A stretch of 64,000 bases of DNA from CBDHCC01 sp965261015 (GTDB taxonomy: Bacteria > Pseudomonadota > Alphaproteobacteria > Sphingomonadales > Sphingomonadaceae), in contig CBDHCC010000001.1 of NCBI GenBank assembly GCA_965261015.1, positions 1,178,001-1,242,000 on the forward strand, in the 5' to 3' direction. The translations under genes were made by a program, and so were the position numbers. Shown here piece after piece: positions 34,975 to 43,270 of this stretch. Below the pieces are notes generated by a model that did no database searches, was not told the DNA's origin, and saw only the letters and a list, made by a program, of their open reading frames with translations. The first letter of the stretch is position 1, and every line of letters starts with the position of its first letter.

Positions 34975-36033
34975 TCAGCGCCGCGGGCGCGCGCCTTCGC
35001 CCGGCGTGATCTCGACCAACAAGTCGCCCGCCAGCAACTGACGCGCCTCGTCCTCCCAAAAGCCGATGGCGCGACCCGCGCGGTAGATCCGCACCGGCAC
35101 GCCCTCGGCCAGCTCGGACAGTCGGGTTCCGGACTCCGCCTCGGTCACCAGCCGTTCCTTCAACTGCACGCGCCCGTGAACGCTCGCCAGGTCGGCGATG
35201 TAATCGGCGATGTGCGGGCCGGTGCACGATCCCGCCAGCAACAGCCCGGCAAAGCTGACCGGATTGATCACCGTGGTCGCGCCCGCCTGTCGGGCGAGCA
35301 GTTCATTGTCGGCCGCGCGCACCACGACGCTGATCGGCACTTCGGGCGCGAAATGCCGGATGGTCAGCACGATCAGGATGGACGTGTCGTCGCGCCCGGC
35401 CGAGACAACGACCGACTGCGCGCGTTCGACCTTCACGTCGGCCCAGGTCGTGTCGCGCGTGGCGTCCGTCTGAAGGACGTTGACGCCCAGGCCCTTCGCC
35501 TCCTCGATCCGGTCGGCATCGCCGTCGACGACCACGATCTGTTCCACCGGCACGCCGCGCGCGATCAGTTCCGCCACCGCCTCCGATCCGCTGATCCCGA
35601 AGCCGGCGACGATCGTGTGGCCGGCCAGACCCTGTTGTATCCGTCGCATACGCCACTTGTCCCACGTTCTCTTGAGCACGAAATTGTAGGCGGTGCCAAT
35701 GAACAGCAACACCACGAACACCCGAATGGGCGTGACCACAAGCGCGTCGAACATCCGCGCTTCCGTCGTGACCGGCGAAATGTCGCCATAGCCGGTCGTG
35801 GTGATCGAGATCATCGTGAAATAGATCACGTCCAGAAAGCTGATCGAACCATCGACCGTGTCGCGCAGACCGTCCCGGTCGAACCAATGGACGGCCACCG
35901 CGACCCCGATCAGGGCCAGCACCGCCAGCGAACGCCAGCCAATGGCGATCCAGACGGGCGTCTGCGACTGCCGCTTCAACGCCGTTGTCGCCGCCGACCC
36001 GCGGCCCGAGCGGCGGGGTGCCGGCGTGCTCAT
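34975..36033 (-). CDS. Potassium channel family protein with RCK/TrkA domains
   Basis: Two-transmembrane potassium-selective channel. A membrane helix at about residues 30-48 and a second near 95-118 flank the pore loop, whose selectivity filter is TTTGYGDIS. A cytoplasmic TrkA-N (RCK) domain follows, with VAGFGISGSEAVAEL as the nucleotide-binding loop and VVVDGDADRIEEA. A TrkA-C domain ends the protein. The ATG at 36033 overlaps the preceding gene's stop (ATGA); upstream frame extension is inside that gene and is discarded. It is last in the serS-surE-M23 peptidase-channel operon. Confidence 0.92.
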   Translation of the reverse strand: MSTPAPRRSGRGSAATTALKRQSQTPVWIAIGWRSLAVLALIGVAVAVHWFDRDGLRDTVDGSISFLDVIYFTMISITTTGYGDISPVTTEARMFDALVVTPIRVFVVLLFIGTAYNFVLKRTWDKWRMRRIQQGLAGHTIVAGFGISGSEAVAELIARGVPVEQIVVVDGDADRIEEAKGLGVNVLQTDATRDTTWADVKVERAQSVVVSAGRDDTSILIVLTIRHFAPEVPISVVVRAADNELLARQAGATTVINPVSFAGLLLAGSCTGPHIADYIADLASVHGRVQLKERLVTEAESGTRLSELAEGVPVRIYRAGRAIGFWEDEARQLLAGDLLVEITPGEGARPRR

Positions 36034-37073
36034 CGAACGGCGATCAGCACGGACGGATCCAGCGGCCGCGCGGCCCGCCGAATCTCGAAATGCAGGAAGG
36101 GGCGGTCGGCGGTGGACGGCTGACCGGATCGACCGAGCGTCTGTCCGCGCTGCACCACGTCGCCGCGTCGCACGGCGAGGGTCGAGAGATGGCCGTAAGC
36201 GCTCGCATAGCCATCGCCGTGTTTGATCAGCACCAGACCGCCATAGCCCCGCGCGCCCTGATCGGCAAAGACCACCACCCCATCCGCCGTCGCGCCGACG
36301 GCCGTGCCGGCCGCGATGCCATAATCCAGCCCCTCGTTGACGATGCCGTCCTCCACCGCGCCGAACCGCTGCACGATGCGGCCGGTCACGGGCGGATCGA
36401 AGCGGCCGGAGAACTGCGCCGGCTGCGCGATCGGAGTGATCGCCGCGACGGCGGCCGCGCTTTGCCGCCGGGTGTGGCGTGGCAGTCGCGCCGGGATCGA
36501 AAGGGTAACCGCCGCCGGCTCCCCACCTGTAAGGATGTCGCCGATGGCCGGCGCCGGCCCGGCCTGGGCCGCCGGGGCCACCGGATCGGCGTCGGCGGGC
36601 AGGCGCAGCACCGTTCCGGTCCGCAGCAGGAACGGTTCGGTCAAACCGTTGAGGGCCACGATCCCGCTCCACTCGACATTATAGGCGCGCGCGATGCCGA
36701 TGCCGGTCTGTCCGGTCCGAACGTGGTGATACCGGCCGGCGGGGATCGCCAGCCGCTGTCCGGTCGTCAGCGGGTAGGGTTCGGTCAAACCGTTCTCCCG
36801 CGCCAATGAGGCCACGCTGGTGCCGGTGTCGAGTGCGATGGCGGAGAGGCTGTCGCCCGCGCGCACGGTGCGGACGGACGCGCGTACGATTTGAGCGTCG
36901 GGAGCGACCGGGCGCGCCTCCCAGGCCGGCTTGGGAGGAGGCGCGGGCGCAACCGGGTTCTCGACCAGAGCCTCGCCGGGCGCGACGGCTGTCTGGCTCG
37001 CGGGCGGAGGGGCACCCGCCGGAATGCAGGCGGCGGGGCCGGTGAGCGCCAGCAAAAGCGCCGCCCGCTTCAT
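36030..37073 (-). CDS. M23 metallopeptidase with two LysM domains (NlpD-like lipoprotein)
   Basis: Envelope protein likely involved in peptidoglycan remodelling or amidase activation at division. The N-terminus MKRAALLLALTGPAACIP has a lipobox ending in Cys16. Two LysM repeats lie at about residues 67-112 (TVRAGDSLSAIALDTG) and 114-160. The C-terminal M23 (LytM) domain carries NEGLDYGIAAGT, IKHGDGYASAYGHLS and LHFEIRR. The canonical first zinc histidine (HxGxD) is replaced here by N-E-G-L-D. The protein is therefore probably a non-catalytic activator like NlpD. It overlaps surE by four bases. Confidence 0.9.
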   Translation of the reverse strand: MKRAALLLALTGPAACIPAGAPPPASQTAVAPGEALVENPVAPAPPPKPAWEARPVAPDAQIVRASVRTVRAGDSLSAIALDTGTSVASLARENGLTEPYPLTTGQRLAIPAGRYHHVRTGQTGIGIARAYNVEWSGIVALNGLTEPFLLRTGTVLRLPADADPVAPAAQAGPAPAIGDILTGGEPAAVTLSIPARLPRHTRRQSAAAVAAITPIAQPAQFSGRFDPPVTGRIVQRFGAVEDGIVNEGLDYGIAAGTAVGATADGVVVFADQGARGYGGLVLIKHGDGYASAYGHLSTLAVRRGDVVQRGQTLGRSGQPSTADRPFLHFEIRRAARPLDPSVLIAVR

Positions 37074-37843
37074 CCGCCGATCGCGGCGTCGGAATAGAGC
37101 GCCGTAAGGCCGGCAAGACCCTCGTGGTGGGTGAGGTCCAGGTGCAACGGCGTCACGGAGACGAAGCCGTCGGCGATCGCTTCCAGGTCGGTCGCCGCGT
37201 CAGGGGGTCCGGCGCTGCCGCCGAGAGCGAACCAGTAATAGCGATAGCCGCGCGGGTCCGTATTCTCCACGATGCTGGTCCGGCCCAGGTCGTGGAATCC
37301 TTGCCGGACCACGCGCACGCCCTTTGGCCGCTGGACGGGAAAATTGATGTTGATCAACGTGCGCGGCGACCACGGCTGGGCCAGCAGCGGGCGCAACACG
37401 CGCTCTCCCCAATCGCGGGCGGGGGCGAACGGCACCGCGTCGCCCAGGCCCTGGCGTCCATAGACCTGGCTCAGGGCGATCGACCGGACGCCGGCGAGCG
37501 CCCCCTCCATCGCCGCGGCGACCGTGCCGGAATAGGTGACGTCCTCCGCCAGATTGGCGCCGCGGTTCACGCCGGACAGGATCAGGTCCGGCGGCGCCCC
37601 GTTCACCAGCTTTCCCAGTGCCATCATCACCGCGTCGGTCGGCGTTCCAGCCACGGAGAAGCGCCGCTCGCCATGACGACGGACGCGCACGGGACGTGAA
37701 AGCGACAGGGAGTGACCCGCCCCCGACTGCTCCTCGGCGGGTGCCACCACCCACACATCGTCGGACAGGCTGGCGGCGATCTCTTCCAGGACGGTCAGGC
37801 CAGGTGCGTGGATGCCGTCGTCGTTCGTCAGCAGGATCCTCAC
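37070..37843 (-). CDS. surE: 5'/3'-nucleotidase SurE
   Basis: Metal-dependent nucleoside monophosphate phosphatase, stress-survival associated. The start VRILLTNDDGIHAPGL holds the metal-binding NDD. VVAPAEEQSGAGHSLSL and SGVNRGANLAEDVTYSGTVAAAMEG are the other signature blocks. The GTG at 37843 lies within the serS stop (GTGA); upstream in-frame sequence is serS coding DNA. At 257 residues its length is normal. The serS-surE-LysM/M23 order is characteristic of alphaproteobacteria. Confidence 0.95.
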   Translation of the reverse strand: MRILLTNDDGIHAPGLTVLEEIAASLSDDVWVVAPAEEQSGAGHSLSLSRPVRVRRHGERRFSVAGTPTDAVMMALGKLVNGAPPDLILSGVNRGANLAEDVTYSGTVAAAMEGALAGVRSIALSQVYGRQGLGDAVPFAPARDWGERVLRPLLAQPWSPRTLININFPVQRPKGVRVVRQGFHDLGRTSIVENTDPRGYRYYWFALGGSAGPPDAATDLEAIADGFVSVTPLHLDLTHHEGLAGLTALYSDAAIGG

Positions 37844-39120
37844 GGCGGCGTCAGCCGCCCGCCCCAATCCGCCGGCAGATAAGGGTGAAGCGCTGGGGGC
37901 AGGTCGACCGAGCCGTCCTGGCGCTGGCCGTTCTCCAACAGCGCGACGAGCGCCCGACCGACCGCCACGCCGGACCCGTTCAGGGTGTCGACGAACCGCG
38001 TGCCCTTCTCGCCGGCCACCCGGAAGCGCGCGTCCATCCGCCGTGCCTGCCAGTCGCCGCACCAGCTGATCGAACTGATCTCACGATAGGTGTCCTGCGA
38101 CGGCAACCAGACCTCCAGATCGTAGGTGCGCCGAGACTGCACCCCCAGGTCGCCCGCGCATAGCTGGACGGTGCGGTACGGGAGTTCGAGCGCGCGCAAC
38201 ACGGCCCCGGCGGCGGCCAGCATCCGGTCGTGTTCCGCCCGCGCCCGGTCCGGGTGGCAGATCGTCACCAGCTCCACCTTGTCGAACTGGTGCTGGCGGA
38301 TCAGCCCGCGCGTGTCGCGCCCGGCCGCACCCGCTTCCGACCGGAAGCACGGGGTCAGTGCCGTCAGCCGCAGGGGCAGGGCGGCCGCGTCTAGAATCGC
38401 ATCGCGCACCATGTTGGTCAGCGGAACCTCCGCCGTCGGGATCAGCCAGCGCCCATCGGTGGTGTGGAACAGCTCGTCGGAGAATTTGGGAAGTTGCCCC
38501 GTCCCGTACACCGCGTCATCGCGGACCAGCAGGGGAACCGCCGTCTCCTCCCAGCCGGCCGCGACCTGCGCGTCCAGCAGGTATTGGCCGAGGGCACGCT
38601 GACACCGAGCGAGCCGTCCGCGCAGCACGGCGAAGCGCGCACCGGACATGGCGGCGGCCGCGGACATGTCCAATCCCAGAGGCTCCGCGACCTGATCGTG
38701 CGGGAGCGGTGTGAAGTCGAACGTCCGCGGCGTGCCCCAGCGCGCGATCTCGATATTGTCGGCCTCTCCCGCGCCATCCGGCGTGTCGTCCGCGGGCAGG
38801 TTGGGCAGGCTGGCGAGGGCGTCGTATAGGGCGGCGTCCGCGCTCCGGGCAGCCTCTTCCAGCATCGGCATCCGGCCTTTGAGGTCCGCGACCTCGGCCA
38901 GCATCCGCTCCGCTTCGTCCGCGTCGCCGCGACCCTTGGCGGCTCCAATCGCCTTGGATGCTTCGTTCCGGTGAGCGAGCGCCTCCTGCGCTAGCGTCGC
39001 GGCGGCGCGGCGGTCCTCATCCAGTCGCATCAACTCGTCCGCCGCCGGCTGAGCCCCGCGACGGGCGAGCGACCGGTCGAACGCGGCCGGATCGTCGCGG
39101 ATGGATCGGATGTCGTGCAT
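37840..39120 (-). CDS. serS: Seryl-tRNA synthetase
   Basis: Class II aminoacyl-tRNA synthetase. The N-terminal coiled-coil arm that contacts the long variable arm of tRNA-Ser spans about residues 27-100. The catalytic domain shows motif 2 (FRSEAGAAGRDTRGLIRQHQFDKVE) and motif 3 (NGSGVAVGRALVALLE), with the Ser-site TAEVPLTN. The start MHDIRSIRDDP is the family consensus, so upstream in-frame ATGs are excluded. It heads the minus-strand operon with surE, the M23 peptidase and the channel. Confidence 0.96.
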   Translation of the reverse strand: MHDIRSIRDDPAAFDRSLARRGAQPAADELMRLDEDRRAAATLAQEALAHRNEASKAIGAAKGRGDADEAERMLAEVADLKGRMPMLEEAARSADAALYDALASLPNLPADDTPDGAGEADNIEIARWGTPRTFDFTPLPHDQVAEPLGLDMSAAAAMSGARFAVLRGRLARCQRALGQYLLDAQVAAGWEETAVPLLVRDDAVYGTGQLPKFSDELFHTTDGRWLIPTAEVPLTNMVRDAILDAAALPLRLTALTPCFRSEAGAAGRDTRGLIRQHQFDKVELVTICHPDRARAEHDRMLAAAGAVLRALELPYRTVQLCAGDLGVQSRRTYDLEVWLPSQDTYREISSISWCGDWQARRMDARFRVAGEKGTRFVDTLNGSGVAVGRALVALLENGQRQDGSVDLPPALHPYLPADWGGRLTPP

Positions 39121-39214
39121 GGCCCGGGCTATGCCCCGCGGCCGGACCGTTCGCAACCGAGTGCCGGGAGCAGCCGTTAGGTGGGTCAACCAAACCCTAT
39201 GAAGGAGACAATCG

Positions 39215-39655
39215 ATGCAGCTTGCCAATGGAACCCTGGTCGTCGTGGTCGACGGGGCCAAGATGCTGTTCCTGCGTAACGAGGGGGACGCCGACTATCC
39301 CAATCTGTCGGTCGAGCGGAAGCGGGAGCAGGACAACCCGGCGACGGGTGATCAGAAGACCCATCGCTCGGGTCATGTCGGCCAGTCTGGCGTATCGGGA
39401 GGTTCGAGCTACGAGGACACCGATTTCCACCAGCTGGAAGAGGACCGTTTCGCCGCCCAGACCGCGGACCTGCTAAAGGATCGCGCGCTGCGGAACGACT
39501 ATGACCACCTGGTCGTGGTGGCCGCGCCCAAGACGCTGGGCGAGATCCGCAAGCATTATCATAGCGAGGTCGAGAAGCGCCTGACAGGTGAGATCGCGAA
39601 GGATCTGACCGGCCACGAGCTTAGTGAGATTGAGAAGATCGTGTCGGCGGCCTGA
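39215..39655 (+). CDS. Host attachment protein (RmtE/AtsE-like family)
   Basis: The 146-residue protein matches the family annotated as host attachment protein, named from plant-associated bacteria. There is an N-terminal LVVVVDGAKMLFLRNEG, a central loop with DTDFHQLEEDRFAAQTADLL and VVVAAPKTLGEIRKHYH, and a KDLTGHEL.EIEKIV C-terminus. The fold resembles eRF1 domain-2/3-like proteins; a direct role in attachment is not established for most members. A strong GAAGGAGAC ribosome binding site precedes the ATG, suggesting high expression. Confidence 0.88.
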   Translation: MQLANGTLVVVVDGAKMLFLRNEGDADYPNLSVERKREQDNPATGDQKTHRSGHVGQSGVSGGSSYEDTDFHQLEEDRFAAQTADLLKDRALRNDYDHLVVVAAPKTLGEIRKHYHSEVEKRLTGEIAKDLTGHELSEIEKIVSAA

Positions 39656-39739
39656 GCGGGGGTAAAGATCAGAGCGACCCGACCCGGCAGGCCTAAACCC
39701 CTTGTGGAGTGGCCCTCCACACGGGTCGGCGTCGCCGCC

Positions 39740-40636
39740 TCAGAGTGTCGCAGCACTCCGCTTGGATCGACGGCGGGCGGCCAAGGCCGCGGCCGCCGCG
39801 CCGAAGAGCAGCACGACGGGCGGCGCTGGCACGGGCGTCGGGCCATCCGGCGTGCCGCCGCTCGACGACGAGACGTTTCCGCTCGACGAAGACGAAACAT
39901 TCCCGCTGCTGGAGCTGGACACATTGCCGGAGGACGAAGAACCGCCGGTCGAACTGGAGACGTTGCCCGAAGACGAGGAGCCACCGGTCGAACTGGACGT
40001 GCTGCCACCAGTGGAGGTGGAGGAGAAGCCGCCTGTTGAACTGGAAGTGCTGCCGCCAGTGGAGGAGAGCCCGCCCGTGCTGGTCGAACCGCCAGTCGAA
40101 GAGAAGCCACCCGTGCTGGTCGAACCGCCAGTCGAAGAGAACCCGCCCGTGCTGGTCGAGCCGCCGGACGAGGTGGAGGACACGACGACAGTGCCACCGC
40201 CACCCCCGCTTCCGCCGCCGAAAAAGCCGCCGAAGAACCCACCGCCGCCAAAGCCGCCCGGGCCGCCACCGATGACGACCGGCACACCGCTGCCGCCGCC
40301 GATATACCCACCGCCCGGCGCGTAGCCGGGCGAGGACACTGGGCCAACGGCCGGGAGGATCGGAACGGGCGAACCTGCGGAATTGACGGTGACGACGGTC
40401 GGCGGCGTACGTTCCGTCGTCGTCGTTACGCGGCGCGGGATCCGGCGAACGGGGCGCGTGTACGCCGTGCGCGGGACGGAGGCGCGCTTGCGCGCGATGT
40501 ACCGGGGCTGCGCCGTCTGAACCTGAGCCACGCGGGCGGGTGCCTCGCTCACGGCGACGGCACCGCCGCCGATGATCGCTCCACCGGTCGTGCACGCTGC
40601 CAGTTTGGCAAGGGCCATGCGAACAGACATAGACAA
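39740..40636 (-). CDS. Ser/Gly/Thr-rich low-complexity protein with PEP-CTERM-like C-terminus
   Basis: The 298-residue protein starts with a signal-like hydrophobic segment. It has a Gly-rich block (residues about 108-150), then repeats of the units SSTGGSTSTGG and SSSSGNVSS up to about residue 260. The C-terminus TPVPAPPVVLLFGAAAAALAARRRSK fits the PEP-CTERM layout: a short Pro motif, one transmembrane helix and an Arg-rich tail. Such proteins are processed by exosortases and exported to the surface or matrix. No exosortase gene is in the window. The Pro-Ala-Pro motif is non-canonical, so this is a likely match only. Confidence 0.75.
   Translation of the reverse strand: MSMSVRMALAKLAACTTGGAIIGGGAVAVSEAPARVAQVQTAQPRYIARKRASVPRTAYTRPVRRIPRRVTTTTERTPPTVVTVNSAGSPVPILPAVGPVSSPGYAPGGGYIGGGSGVPVVIGGGPGGFGGGGFFGGFFGGGSGGGGGTVVVSSTSSGGSTSTGGFSSTGGSTSTGGFSSTGGSTSTGGLSSTGGSTSSSTGGFSSTSTGGSTSSSTGGSSSSGNVSSSTGGSSSSGNVSSSSSGNVSSSSSGNVSSSSGGTPDGPTPVPAPPVVLLFGAAAAALAARRRSKRSAATL
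39895..40165. repeat. Tandem low-complexity coding repeats
   Basis: On the plus strand the phrase GAACCGCCAGTCGAAGAGAA recurs with small changes at about 40087, 40123 and 40159, and GAACTGGA-type units recur before it. They encode the STGG and SSGN repeats of the Ser-rich protein. Repeats this uniform invite slipped-strand length change. Confidence 0.7.
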
Positions 40637-40874
40637 ATTCCCGATATTGACGTCGCGCCATCCCGCCAGCGGGCAAAACGGCTTGGACCACCAAGCGTTA
40701 ATCGACCCTTGAGGGCAAGCGGATTAACCGTGAACCGCAACGTGCGAAACCGGGCGCGGCCGCTCGCTCGTCCAATCCATCGGGCTTGTGCCGTTTTGGG
40801 GCAAACAGGGGCGGAGTGCAAGCGCCCGGTCGCCGTGCTTGTGCGGTGTCGACGCTCGCTCTAAAGGCCCGCAC

Positions 40875-41354
40875 GTGAGTGGCAACGAGCGCACCCTCCG
40901 AAACCCGTCCGACCGTATTCCGCCGGTCCCGGATCCCGGGCCCCTGCCTTTGATCGGTGGCTACCGCCCGTCCGAGGACGAGCCGTTCATGAATTCGCGG
41001 CAGGAGGCGTATTTCCGCGAAAAGCTGATTGCCTGGCGTGCCGCCATCCTGGGCGAGGCCGAACTGACCCTGGCCGAACTTGGGCGTCAACCCCTGCGCG
41101 AACCCGACATGGCCGACCGCGCGACCAGCGAATCGGATTGGTCGCTGGAACTGCGCACCCGCGATCGTCAGCGCAAGCTGGTCAGCAAGATCGAGGCCGC
41201 GTTGCGCCGCCTGAAGGAGGGCGAGTATGGCTACTGCATCGTGACCGGGGAGCCGATCTCGCTCCAGCGGTTGGAGGCCCGGCCGATCGCGACCATGACG
41301 CTGGAAGCGCAGGAGGCCCACGAACGGGCCGAGCGCGTGTCCCGAGACGATTGA
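40875..41354 (+). CDS. dksA: RNA polymerase-binding transcription factor DksA
   Basis: Secondary-channel regulator that works with ppGpp in the stringent response. The core NSRQEAYFREKLIAWRAAILGEAELTLAEL is the coiled-coil arm. The globular end reads YGYCIVTGEPISLQRLEARPIATMTLEAQEAHE. Three of the four zinc cysteines are replaced, as in alphaproteobacterial DksA. The ATG at 40989 would truncate the conserved GYRPSEDEPF leader, so I start at the GTG of 40875 (159 aa). The exact start is uncertain. Confidence 0.9.
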   Translation: MSGNERTLRNPSDRIPPVPDPGPLPLIGGYRPSEDEPFMNSRQEAYFREKLIAWRAAILGEAELTLAELGRQPLREPDMADRATSESDWSLELRTRDRQRKLVSKIEAALRRLKEGEYGYCIVTGEPISLQRLEARPIATMTLEAQEAHERAERVSRDD

Positions 41355-41401
41355 CCCGGCAATCGCGCGGGCGTTAACGAGATGGCAGCGTCGGGCGGTT
41401 C

Positions 41402-41776
41402 ATGGATCGCCCAGCAGTCAAATCAGGGACGTTCGGGGCAGTGGGCAGCAGCGACGAATTCGACATCGCCCGTCTGAAGCAGGCACCCGAGCGGGTCGAG
41501 GACCGTACGTCCATGTTCCTGCAGGCCCAGTTGGAGCCGGAGGACGGACGGGCGGCGGAGCTGTGCCGCGTGCGCAATGTGTCGGCGGGCGGGGTGATGT
41601 GCGAAACGCAACGCACCCACAGCAGCGGCGAGCGAGTGCAGGTGACGTTGCGATCGGTCGGCCGAGTCGGTGCGACGGTCGTCTGGACGTCCAGCAATCG
41701 GGTGGGCCTGTCCTTCGATGCGCCGATCGACCCGCGCGACCTGCGGATGCCCGTAGGCACCCGCTCCGCCGGCTAA
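41402..41776 (+). CDS. PilZ domain protein
   Basis: The 124-residue protein has a single PilZ-like domain. VEDRTSMFLQAQLEPEDG, RVRNVSAGGVMCET and a later VGATVVWTSSNRVGLSFDAPID are the typical strands. The D/NxSxxG motif is NVSAGG. The RxxxR motif for cyclic di-GMP is not cleanly present before it, so ligand binding is uncertain. It overlaps the convergent DUF465 gene by four bases. It probably follows dksA closely enough (47 bases) to share its transcript. Confidence 0.8.
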   Translation: MDRPAVKSGTFGAVGSSDEFDIARLKQAPERVEDRTSMFLQAQLEPEDGRAAELCRVRNVSAGGVMCETQRTHSSGERVQVTLRSVGRVGATVVWTSSNRVGLSFDAPIDPRDLRMPVGTRSAG

Positions 41777-41931
41777 TCGCCCGCCCGCGCCAGCGCTTCC
41801 TTCAACGCGAGCTTCTCCTTTTTGAGGCGCGCCAACGTCGCGTCGTCCGATCCGGACCGTGCCTGTTCCCGCGCGATCGTCCGGTCCAAGGCTTGGTGGC
41901 GGGCGGCGAGCGTCTGTGGGTGAGGTTGCAT
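41773..41931 (-). CDS. DUF465 (YdcH-like) small protein, 52 aa
   Basis: Short basic helical protein that starts MQPHPQTLAARHQALDR and ends LARLKKEKLALKEALARAGD. It matches the YdcH/DUF465 pattern of two helices with the LKKEKLALKE helix. The function of this family is unknown. The gene is too short for common ORF cut-offs but has clear family sequence. It is divergent from a second DUF465 gene at 42037, with a 105-base spacer. Confidence 0.8.
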   Translation of the reverse strand: MQPHPQTLAARHQALDRTIAREQARSGSDDATLARLKKEKLALKEALARAGD

Positions 41932-42036
41932 CGGCGTGCTCCAGTTGAGTCAACGGGATAGCCAGACTACGCCTCCCAAAGACGGTGTCCAGCCGAACGG
42001 CTGCTGATGGGGGTGGGCGGCAAAGGAGGGGTGCGC

Positions 42037-42234
42037 GTGACGGAGGAGGAGATGCGTGTCCGTTTGGCGACGTTGCGCGAGTCGCATCGCGATCTGGACG
42101 TCGCCGCCGAAGCGCTGGCCGATCGAGACACGCCGGACCAGATCCGGATCGCGCGACTGAAACGACAGAAGCTGCGGCTGCGGGACGAAATCGCCTGGCT
42201 GGAAAAGCGATTGGTCCCCGACATCATCGCGTGA
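42037..42234 (+). CDS. DUF465 (YdcH-like) small protein, 65 aa
   Basis: Second YdcH-like protein beside the first, divergently transcribed. The sequence includes MRVRLATLRESHRDLDVAAEAL and ends IARLKRQKLRLRDEIAWLEKRL, the family helix. I chose the GTG at 42037, seven bases after AGGAGG, over an upstream ATG that would put Gly-rich sequence before the conserved region. Paired DUF465 genes are common in alphaproteobacteria; the function is not known. Confidence 0.8.
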   Translation: MTEEEMRVRLATLRESHRDLDVAAEALADRDTPDQIRIARLKRQKLRLRDEIAWLEKRLVPDIIA

Positions 42235-42252
42235 CCGGCACCGGGGCCGAAC

Positions 42253-43218
42253 TTAGGCCGAGAGTTGCAAACGCTCCTTCGCCGCGTCGTATTCTGCCTG
42301 GAAGCGTGCCACCAGCTGCGCCACCGGACCCACCGCGTCGACCGAGCCAATGCCCTGGCCCGAACCCCAGATGTCGCGCCAGGCCTTTTTGTCCTGATTG
42401 CCGGACGATCCGAAATTCATGGCCGACGGATCGCTCTCGGGCAGCTTGTCCGGATCCAGTCCGGCCGCTTCGATCGACCCGCGCAGGTAGTTGCCGTGCA
42501 CGCCCGTGAACAGGTTGGTGTAGACGATATCGCCCGCACCACTTGAGGCGATCGACGCCTTGTAGTCCTCCCCTGCTCGCGCCTCGTCCGTCGCGATGAA
42601 GGCGGACCCGATATAGGCCAGGTCCGCGCCGCAAGCGATCGCGGCCAGGATGGATCGTCCGTTCGCGATCGCCCCGGACAAAGCGACGGGTCCGTCGAAC
42701 CAGCGACGGATCTCGCTCACTAAGGCAAACGGCGACAGGGTGCCCGCGTGACCGCCCGCACCGGCCGCCACGGGGATCAGACCGTCCGCGCCCTTTTCGA
42801 TCGCCTTGTGCGCGAAACGATCGTTGATGACGTCGTGCAGGACCAGACCACCCCAGGCATGAACCGCCTCGTTCAGCTCCTCGCGCGCGCCGAGCGACGT
42901 GATGGTGAGGGGGACCTTGTGCTGGGCGCAGGTGGCGAGATCGTCCTCAAGCCGCTCGTTGGAGCGGTGGACGATCTGGTTCACGGCATAAGGCGCACTG
43001 GGCTGATCCGGGTGATCGCGGTCGTGTGCCGCCAGCTCTTCGCGTATCTGATGCAACCACTCGTCCAGCTGGGCCTGTGGTCGCGCGTTGAGCGCAGGGA
43101 AGGACCCGACGATCCCCGCCTTGCATTGCGCGATGACGAGCTCGGGTCCCGAAACGATGAACAACGGGGACCCGATCACCGGCAGGCGAAGACGGTCGAA
43201 CAGGGCAGGCAGGCTCAT
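42253..43218 (-). CDS. Nitronate monooxygenase (2-nitropropane dioxygenase-like)
   Basis: FMN-dependent TIM-barrel enzyme that oxidises alkyl nitronates such as propionate-3-nitronate. The 321-residue sequence begins SLPALFDRLRLPVIGSPLFIVSGPELV. It has the catalytic histidine loop PVAAGAGGHAGTLSPFALVSEI and the FMN phosphate-binding SGAIANGRSILAAIACGADLAYIGSAF. The ATG at 43218 fits family starts. Members of this family with uncharacterised function exist, so the nitronate substrate is the family default. It lies 18 bases from the convergent DUF465 stop. Confidence 0.88.
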   Translation of the reverse strand: MSLPALFDRLRLPVIGSPLFIVSGPELVIAQCKAGIVGSFPALNARPQAQLDEWLHQIREELAAHDRDHPDQPSAPYAVNQIVHRSNERLEDDLATCAQHKVPLTITSLGAREELNEAVHAWGGLVLHDVINDRFAHKAIEKGADGLIPVAAGAGGHAGTLSPFALVSEIRRWFDGPVALSGAIANGRSILAAIACGADLAYIGSAFIATDEARAGEDYKASIASSGAGDIVYTNLFTGVHGNYLRGSIEAAGLDPDKLPESDPSAMNFGSSGNQDKKAWRDIWGSGQGIGSVDAVGPVAQLVARFQAEYDAAKERLQLSA

Positions 43219-43270
43219 GCCCCTGTCATGTCGCAGCGCTGTCGGCCTGTCCAGCAAGCACCGATGCGGG

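Noticed and set aside
38958..39476. A plus-strand frame across the serS start and the host attachment gene
   Set aside because: It lies in another frame from the host attachment protein and antisense to serS, with low-complexity translation.
39702..40325. A 207-residue Pro/Glu-rich frame on the plus strand that looks like a proline-rich protein
   Set aside because: It is the reverse complement of the Ser/Gly repeats of the minus-strand protein, which has a signal segment and a sorting-like tail. The Pro-rich frame has neither a start region nor a domain.
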